A stretch of 12,205 nucleotides of DNA from Isotricha intestinalis (Eukaryota > Ciliophora > Litostomatea > Vestibuliferida > Isotrichidae), in contig JAJJLU010004511.1 of the NCBI GenBank assembly GCA_023807065.1, positions 1 through 12,205 of the forward strand, written 5' to 3'. The translations under genes were made by a program, and so were the position numbers. Below are positions 6,857 to 12,205 of this stretch, one piece after another (position 1 is the first letter of the stretch; every line of letters begins with the position of its first letter). The notes beneath the pieces were generated by a model, which saw only the letters and a list, made by a program, of their open reading frames with translations, was not told the origin of the DNA and ran no database searches.

Positions 6857-9061
6857 ATGAAAAGTTGCTGTGATTTTTTTTTAAAAAAAAGCAAATTAAA
6901 AAAAACAAATGAAATAGATAATTTAAATATAAGTTCATCGAAACTTGAAATTAATAAAACACCAACATTAAAAATAATGAGTAATCAATATAACAAAGAT
7001 AACAACATTAGTGAAAATTTAGAAAGATTTACCCCATCTTCAACAATAAATAAAAAATATTCAAAAAATAATTATATTTCATGTCAAGATAAATCACTTT
7101 ATTCAAGCAATAATATTTCAAGATCAAGAAGTCCTAATGCAAAATTATCAAAAATCAATAATGATAAAAATTTAACACTAAAAAAATACAATAAAAATAG
7201 TTGTTGTAAATCTTTATCAGATAAAATTTTATGTTGTTTTTGTGGAGGAAAAGATTGTAAAGTAGAAAATTATTTAAAAAACCCAAATCAACCAAATGCA
7301 ATAGAAGGATTAAATTCGAATTTTATTACTGAAAATATAATAGCTGGACAAAGATTAAGTGATGATTTAATTAAAAAATATAATTTAATAGAAAAATTTA
7401 AACAATTAAATATAAGTATAATAATAAATTTACAAAGAGAAGGAGAACATCCTTATTGTGGCCCTGGTAAATTAAATGATTTCGGATTTTCATATAATCC
7501 ATCTTATTTTAGCGGAGATGATATTAATGTTAAATTTTTTGGATGGAAAGAAAATAAAAGTTCATTATCTATAAATTTTATATTGGAAATTGTTAAATAT
7601 ATGTGTGATAAAATTATTGAAAATAAACAAGTTATTTATATTCATAGTCATTCTGGTAATGGAAGAACTGCTGTTATAATTGCTTGTTATTTATTATATA
7701 CTAGTAATAAATCTGTAAATGATGTTATTAATGATATTACTTTAAAAAGGAAAGAGAGTTTTAAAGATAAAAGAAATATTAAATATTTAAAAGTTTTTAA
7801 AAATTTTTTAGATGATTCTAGAATTATTTATGGGAAAAAAGAAAAAATTGATGTTTATTTAAAAAGACAAGATGATTTATTATTCGGTGATGAACATTCT
7901 AATTATGGTAATATTCCCAAAATTATTACTAGGATTTTAGAAGAAATAATTAGAATTAAAATTTCTTATAAAATAGAAAATATTGCTGTTATTAAGTTAC
8001 TTAAAGGAGTTTATTTAGATTGGAATAATGAATTGGAAAATCTTTTATTTTTATTAAAAAAATATTTAAATAAAAATGATTGGAGTCTTTTTAATGCAAA
8101 TGAAAATTTAATTTTATTTATTGAATTACTTTATGATTTTTTTGAAGATTCAACATTTTTTACTATATGTCCTGAAAAAATAGATCAATTAATTTTAGAT
8201 GACTTCTTTAATCAATTTTTTACAAAAAATAATTATATTCAAACAAAACAACATAAAATTCATATTTTATCTCTTATTAAAAAAATATATTATGGATATG
8301 AATTAGCAACATTATATCAAATTGCTTATTTTTGTGCAAATTTATATGAAAAATCAACAAATGAAACTTATAAAATTGAATTTGAAGAAATGTTAGAACG
8401 TTTTTCAATGGAATTACAAGGTTATAATTTAACATTAATAAATAATATAAAAAATAATGAAGAATATAATAAAATAGAATTAAGAGTAAAATCTCTATCA
8501 AAAATTATAAATTTTTTAATTTTAGATATATTAGAGCCTAAAACTCATCTTCAATCTAATCAATCAACAAATTTTTCTAATTTTTTACCTGCTAAATCAA
8601 TTTCTAAATTTTTATCTACTTGTATAAAAAAAAATAGAAACAGTATAATGATAAGTAATTTTGGATCAATAAGTCCTTCAATACAAAACGGTAAAAATTC
8701 ATCATATTTTTTTACAAGAGATGAAAGTGATTTTCCAATAAGTGATAATGACTTTTTTAGTCCCGATGATGAAGCGTATTTATATAATAATAAAACTGAA
8801 AAAAGAGTTTTTGGAAATAAAAAAAGTAAATGTATTTCAAAGAAAACTTTAAATAAACTTTTAGATAATAGAATTATAACCAAGGAACAAAGTACTTTAT
8901 TATCTTTTAAAAATATTAATCAACAAATTTTAAGTACAAAACATTTAGATCTAATTAACTTTATTAATAATGAAAATAATTCTTCACATTTACAATTTAA
9001 AAATGCTAAAAGCCAAAACCACGAAAATTGTAAAAGTGTTTTAGAAGAAGATGATGAATAA
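6857..9061 (+). CDS. PTPDC1-like dual-specificity phosphatase homologue, predicted catalytically dead
   Basis: The 734-residue protein matches the PTPDC1 family over about residues 126-320. It has the Cys-rich lead-in (C126, C127, C129, C134, with CGG-x2-CK-x-EN at 129-138), then NAIEGLNSNFITENIIAG (147-164), IINLQREGEH (189-198), FGWKEN (228-233) and the P-loop at 263-271. The P-loop reads HSHSGNGRT: catalytic Cys of the HC-x5-R signature is Ser264 (codon AGT at 7646-7648), while H263, G267, G269 and R270 remain. At the general-acid position the family has Asp after WK; here it is Glu232. Hydrolysis should be lost, and a phospho-binding or scaffold role is inferred. Residues 350-560 are helical and unassigned; 1-115 and 565-734 are low-complexity, with N-terminal Cys pairs (4-5, 116-117) that could be lipidated. 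UniProt links human PTPDC1 to cilia. A TAA six codons upstream bounds the start. Confidence 0.88.
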   Translation: MKSCCDFFLKKSKLKKTNEIDNLNISSSKLEINKTPTLKIMSNQYNKDNNISENLERFTPSSTINKKYSKNNYISCQDKSLYSSNNISRSRSPNAKLSKINNDKNLTLKKYNKNSCCKSLSDKILCCFCGGKDCKVENYLKNPNQPNAIEGLNSNFITENIIAGQRLSDDLIKKYNLIEKFKQLNISIIINLQREGEHPYCGPGKLNDFGFSYNPSYFSGDDINVKFFGWKENKSSLSINFILEIVKYMCDKIIENKQVIYIHSHSGNGRTAVIIACYLLYTSNKSVNDVINDITLKRKESFKDKRNIKYLKVFKNFLDDSRIIYGKKEKIDVYLKRQDDLLFGDEHSNYGNIPKIITRILEEIIRIKISYKIENIAVIKLLKGVYLDWNNELENLLFLLKKYLNKNDWSLFNANENLILFIELLYDFFEDSTFFTICPEKIDQLILDDFFNQFFTKNNYIQTKQHKIHILSLIKKIYYGYELATLYQIAYFCANLYEKSTNETYKIEFEEMLERFSMELQGYNLTLINNIKNNEEYNKIELRVKSLSKIINFLILDILEPKTHLQSNQSTNFSNFLPAKSISKFLSTCIKKNRNSIMISNFGSISPSIQNGKNSSYFFTRDESDFPISDNDFFSPDDEAYLYNNKTEKRVFGNKKSKCISKKTLNKLLDNRIITKEQSTLLSFKNINQQILSTKHLDLINFINNENNSSHLQFKNAKSQNHENCKSVLEEDDE

Positions 9062-9066
9062 AAATA

Positions 9067-9091
9067 AAAAAGATATATTAAATATCTTTTT
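9067..9091. repeat. 10-bp perfect hairpin just after the PTPDC1-like gene
   Basis: The arms AAAAAGATAT (9067-9076) and ATATCTTTTT (9082-9091) are exact reverse complements with a 5-base loop, beginning five bases after the TAA. The position is the 3' end between two convergent genes, so a role in 3'-end formation or RNA stability is possible. Short A/T palindromes also arise by chance in DNA of this composition. Confidence 0.35.
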
Positions 9092-9198
9092 GTATTGTAT
9101 AATATAAATGAAAAATCTTTAATTATAATATGAAAATAAGAAGTTAATTAATTAAAAAAATTTCCTATATATTTAATAAATAATTTATAAAATATATT

Positions 9199-9921
9199 TT
9201 ATTTATTCTTTTTCATTTCCTCATTTTCCCATTGTTTTATTTGTTCATTATAAAAATCTTCTTCCATTTGTTTTTCATATTCATAATCAATTTCTCCACT
9301 CTGTAAAGAATTGAAACTTTTTTGATACTTAAAATTATTATTATCAAAAGACTGTTTATAATAATAATTATTTGAATAATCTTTATTATTATTTGAATTA
9401 TTATTATTTTTTGGAATATCATTTAAAGATTCTTGCATTGCTCTTGCTATTTGTTCATCTTCATCCAATTTATATAAATCTGAACTAGTTAAATGTTGTA
9501 AATCATTATTATTTTTATTTTGTTTTTGACAATCTTCTAAATGTTTTTTCATATTTTTTCTAGTAATCAATTTATTACAATAAATACAATTTTCTGTTCT
9601 GGCTCCACACATTTCTTCATGTTCTTTTAATAAATCTAATGATTTATAATCACCACAAAATTGACATGATATTTTTTCTGATGACATTCTATTTAAAAAA
9701 GTACTATTTTTTTTTTCTATTTGGTCTTCCTTTTTTTCTTCGTTTTTTATTTCTTTAGATTGTTGTCTTGATAAATGACCATTTAAATGTTCTTCAAATT
9801 CTTCTTTTGGAATTGCTTGTTGACATGTTGCACAATATTTCATATTTTCAATGCAATATTTTTCATGGATTGAAAGTTTTATTCCGTCTAATTCTATGTG
9901 ACAATTAGAACATTTTGGCAT
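9199..9921 (-). CDS. Four-zinc-finger protein with ubiquitin-interacting motif (XAF1/TRAFD1-like fingers)
   Basis: The 240-residue protein has four fingers of identical spacing, C-x2-C-x11-H-x3-C/H: C4/C7/H19/C23, C30/C33/H45/H49, C86/C89/H101/C105 and C112/C115/H127/C131. They form two tandem pairs separated by a charged linker (50-85). This resembles the TRAF-type finger arrays of XAF1 and TRAFD1. Residues 153-168 match the ubiquitin-interacting motif: an acidic run DEDEQ, then I158, A161, S165 and D168 at the consensus spacing. Residues 172-179 are an Asn tract, and the C-terminus is acidic and helical with W231. I infer a ubiquitin-binding adaptor; no catalytic domain is present. A TAA codon sits one codon upstream of the ATG. 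It converges on the preceding gene and is divergent from the WD40 gene. Confidence 0.85.
   Translation of the reverse strand: MPKCSNCHIELDGIKLSIHEKYCIENMKYCATCQQAIPKEEFEEHLNGHLSRQQSKEIKNEEKKEDQIEKKNSTFLNRMSSEKISCQFCGDYKSLDLLKEHEEMCGARTENCIYCNKLITRKNMKKHLEDCQKQNKNNNDLQHLTSSDLYKLDEDEQIARAMQESLNDIPKNNNNSNNNKDYSNNYYYKQSFDNNNFKYQKSFNSLQSGEIDYEYEKQMEEDFYNEQIKQWENEEMKKNK
9385..9408 (-). repeat. In-frame ATT/AAT trinucleotide tract coding polyasparagine
   Basis: Eight codons (residues 172-179 of the zinc-finger/UIM protein) are seven AAT and one TCA on the coding strand. The tract lies in the low-complexity linker after the UIM, where length change would be tolerated. Similar shorter Asn runs occur in the DPH6 and type I membrane protein genes. 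Confidence 0.6.
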
Positions 9922-10040
9922 TTTTTATATATTCTTTTTTATGATAATTCATATTATTATATATATATTTTAATTGGAGATTTTTTATTATTTTATTAAT
10001 TTATTCATTTTAACTTATATTTATTTTGATTTATTAGATT
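9922..10040. promoter_or_regulatory. 119-bp divergent intergenic region
   Basis: This region lies between the divergent starts of the zinc-finger/UIM gene (ATG ending at 9921) and the WD40 gene (ATG at 10041). It is T/A-rich and contains an 11-bp alternating TATATATATAT run at 9958-9968, a plausible TATA-like or DNA-melting element for either gene. Both promoters must lie here or overlap the genes; the assignment is inference from position only. Confidence 0.35.
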
Positions 10041-11387
10041 ATGATTAAAATTATTAATGGGAGAAAAAAAAATAAAAAATTATTAATTCATAGAATTAAA
10101 AAAGGTCATTGTATTAAAGAAATTTTTACTTTTTTGAAAATAAAAACTGAATATAACCTTGTTAAGTATTCAAAATATTTTCATAAAATTTTAAATATAA
10201 AATTGGAACATTATATAATATATAATGAATTGTTTAAAAATTTCCAAAACTTTGATTATACCGAAGAACTTTATAATGAAATAAAAGTATCAAAAAATTT
10301 AAATAAAACATTAATTTTCAAAGAAGAAATATTTCAATTAATTCAAAGATTCATCTTAGATAAAAATAATTACCATTTTTCAAAATTAAAAACAATAAAT
10401 TTAAAACCACATTTTTCTAGTGTACTTAAATTAATAAAAATAGATGAAAATAGAATTTTGTCTTCTTCTTTAGATAGGACAATCAGAATATATAATATTA
10501 GGAATTTTAAATGTGAAAAAATATTAAAAGGTCATATTGATGATGTTTCTTGTATTATCCAAGATAAAATGAATAAGAATATTATTTATTCTGGGAGTGA
10601 TGATAAAACAATAAAAATTTGGAATTTAAATACTGGAAAATGCTTAAATTCTTTTAAAGCACATGATGAGATTTTATTTGATTTAGAAATTATAAATAAT
10701 AATAAATATTTAATCTCTTCAGGGGAAGAAACAGAAATTCACGTTTATAAAATTTCTGAAATTTTATCATTAAATGTTATTCCTTATAAAATCATTAATA
10801 AACATAAAAATTCAGTTACAAAACTTTTTTCAATTGAAAATAAGTTAAATTCATTTTTAATATCAGGTTCATGTGATGCAGATATTAATTTATATGATAT
10901 TAATACTTTTACTTTAATAAGAAAATTAGTTGGTCATAAAGGTACTATTTATTCTTTTGATTATTGTATAAATTTAAATTATTTAATTAGTGGAAGTGAA
11001 GATTTAACCATAAAAATATGGAATTTAGATAATTTTGAATGTATATATACATTTGAAAAAACACATAATAATGATATTACATCTTTAAATTTTATTTCAA
11101 ATTTTAAATGTTTATATAGTAGTTCAATTGATGGAACAATTATCAAATGGAATTTTAATGATCATAAAATGATTTATTCAATAAAAAGTGAAAATAATCC
11201 AATAAATACAACTTTGTTAATGAATGATAATATATTAATTTGTGGATATGAAAATGGAAAAATTAAAATAATTCACTTAAATGAAGAAGATAATAGTAAT
11301 TTAAATGGAGGAAATAGATTTTATGAGATAAAACCTTATGATTTTAACTTTTATACAATTAAATTTTATAAAACATTATCTGAATAA
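10041..11387 (+). CDS. Seven-bladed WD40-repeat protein with possible N-terminal F-box-like segment
   Basis: The 448-residue protein has WD40 repeats from about residue 120 to 412. The clearest blades are 164-194 (GH through DDKTIKIW), 299-327 (GH through DLTIKIW) and 342-370 (DGTIIKW). Weaker ones, ending in Tyr or Ile in place of Trp, are at 124-151 (DRTIRIY), 208-236, 255-285 and 386-411. Seven units make one closed propeller. Residues 23-54 (KEIFTFLKIKTEYNLVKYSK at 26-45) resemble an F-box-like helical motif, but the usual Leu-Pro start is absent. If it is an F-box, the protein would be a substrate receptor for an SCF ubiquitin ligase; otherwise it is a generic scaffold. A TAG codon one codon upstream bounds the ATG. 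The WD40 call is firm; the F-box is tentative and the partner unknown. Confidence 0.88.
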   Translation: MIKIINGRKKNKKLLIHRIKKGHCIKEIFTFLKIKTEYNLVKYSKYFHKILNIKLEHYIIYNELFKNFQNFDYTEELYNEIKVSKNLNKTLIFKEEIFQLIQRFILDKNNYHFSKLKTINLKPHFSSVLKLIKIDENRILSSSLDRTIRIYNIRNFKCEKILKGHIDDVSCIIQDKMNKNIIYSGSDDKTIKIWNLNTGKCLNSFKAHDEILFDLEIINNNKYLISSGEETEIHVYKISEILSLNVIPYKIINKHKNSVTKLFSIENKLNSFLISGSCDADINLYDINTFTLIRKLVGHKGTIYSFDYCINLNYLISGSEDLTIKIWNLDNFECIYTFEKTHNNDITSLNFISNFKCLYSSSIDGTIIKWNFNDHKMIYSIKSENNPINTTLLMNDNILICGYENGKIKIIHLNEEDNSNLNGGNRFYEIKPYDFNFYTIKFYKTLSE

Positions 11388-11541
11388 AAAAAGTTGAAAT
11401 AATTTAAAAAGTTTCCAATAAAAAATGTCACATTTTCTACAAAATAAAAATCAAAAAACAATGAAATAAAATATTTATTATTTGTTCGAATTAATATAAA
11501 AATAAAAAGAGTTATTGATTATAAATTTATCATTAAAATAA
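11388..11541. other. Intergenic sequence after the WD40 gene, possible 5' end of the decayed gene
   Basis: This short AT-rich stretch follows the WD40 stop. An ATG at 11425 opens 14 codons, then TAA at 11467. That ATG is in the same frame as the decayed gene at 11542-12120, with further TAA stops at 11497, 11503 and 11539. It may be that gene's original start, but the stop density here is near background. Confidence 0.25.
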
Positions 11542-12120
11542 AAATTTATTCCAAATATTAAATATATAAAGATAATATTCTATTATGAATATAAATATAT
11601 AAAACCTATAAATAAGTCTTATTGATCACAATCCTTATACAAAAGATATATTTCCCATATAAAGAGATTAAAAAGTAAAAGATTTTTATTAATTTGTTGT
11701 ATATCATTTTTTTCTACATTTAATCAACATTTTATTGTAGCAATAACGAGAACATTTTCTGCTTTAATAGGAATAAATGGTCTTTTTGCTACATTTTCAA
11801 ATATAATAGCAATATTGACAGCTTTTACATTTATCTAAATGTTGTCAAACTAAATTATTGAATATATCATATAGAATTTTTTTTTAATAGAAGGATTTTT
11901 AAATATAATATTATTTATATTAATATTAAATGATAATGATATAATATTTCAATATGAAGAAGAAAATAAAGGAAAAGAAAAGGAGGGTTCTTATGATAAT
12001 TACTACATATCTAAATATGATATATACTCAAATATTTATAAAAATTACATAGTAATTATAATCTCTACACATACTATTTATCATTTAAACACACCTCCAT
12101 ATAATTCTCTACACATATAA
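11542..12120 (+). pseudogene. Decayed gene for a multi-pass membrane protein
   Basis: One frame stays open for 27, 70 and 81 codons around a few stops: TGA at 11623, then TAA 11836, TAA 11851 and TAG 11872 close together, ending at TAA 12118. In DNA where roughly one codon in ten would be a stop by chance, two such long runs in the same frame are unlikely. Codons 11680-11835 read as hydrophobic segments with Gly, Ala, Cys and Thr (RFLLICCISFFSTFNQHFIV, later ALIGINGLFATFSNIIAIL), a second hydrophobic segment follows at about 11875-11928, and an acidic Glu/Lys loop follows at about 11950-11985. The profile is that of a transporter-like protein, but I cannot assign a family. The first inner stop (11836) precedes the nearest downstream GT (11841), so no simple GT-AG intron removes the stop cluster without also removing coding-like sequence. 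No frameshift is needed. Confidence 0.6.
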
Positions 12121-12205
12121 ATTTAAAAAATAATTGATAATAAAAAATATAAAAATTAAAAATATTTAAATTAAGGATAAAATTTATTACAATAAATAAC
12201 TAAAA

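Noticed and set aside
8277..8883. Minus-strand open frames (8277-8501 and 8560-8883) opposite the PTPDC1-like gene.
   Set aside because: Both are antisense shadows of a well-supported gene, with hydrophobic low-complexity translations.
1..12205. Ciliate-type code (TAA/TAG as glutamine) for the whole window.
   Set aside because: All nine genes use CAA for Gln and close at TAA or TAG with domain-complete proteins. Only the right-end frame reads better with stops as Gln, which decay explains more simply.
1..12205. CRISPR arrays, insertion sequences, tRNA or rRNA genes, telomere repeats.
   Set aside because: Scanning the gaps showed no spaced direct repeats, transposase-like frames, cloverleaf-like segments or terminal simple repeats.

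Overview
This window is very AT-rich nuclear DNA from a microbial eukaryote. It is about 81% coding, with nine uninterrupted protein genes and one decayed gene. The eukaryotic signs are a diphthamide synthase, a B-box/kelch protein, a PTPDC1-type phosphatase fold, a WD40 propeller and a UIM/zinc-finger protein. No gene shows an intron. Eight genes end in TAA and one in TAG; none ends in TGA, and glutamine is read from CAA, so the code looks standard. Low GC, asparagine/lysine-rich proteins and compact spacing fit several protists (for example standard-code ciliates such as litostomes, or other AT-rich anaerobic protists). I cannot name the species, and no telomere, tRNA or rRNA is visible.

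Layout. Positions 23-5504 hold five minus-strand genes in tandem, separated by about 80-145 bp: a RING-less TRIM-like B-box/coiled-coil/kelch protein, the diphthine-ammonia ligase DPH6, two coiled-coil proteins and a basic unknown protein. A 42-bp spacer then separates divergent starts. The plus-strand gene at 5547-6167 encodes a small type I membrane protein. After a 689-bp gene-free stretch comes a 734-residue PTPDC1-like protein (6857-9061). It converges on a zinc-finger/UIM gene (9199-9921, minus), which is divergent from a WD40 gene (10041-11387, plus). The last 800 bp carry a stop-riddled reading frame that still looks like a membrane-protein gene.

How the genes relate. This is not an operon or a defined system, and most neighbours look functionally independent. 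Two weak themes are visible. Three genes have ubiquitin-pathway-type architectures (B-box/kelch, zinc finger/UIM, possible F-box/WD40). The PTPDC1-like gene and the coiled-coil genes could serve a ciliary or centrosomal structure, but only the PTPDC1 family link supports that.

The two best observations are these. The PTPDC1-like protein has lost its catalytic cysteine (Ser264, codon AGT) and apparently also its general acid, so it should be a pseudophosphatase. The right end carries the remains of a multi-pass membrane protein gene, with stops of the kinds made by C-to-T change.
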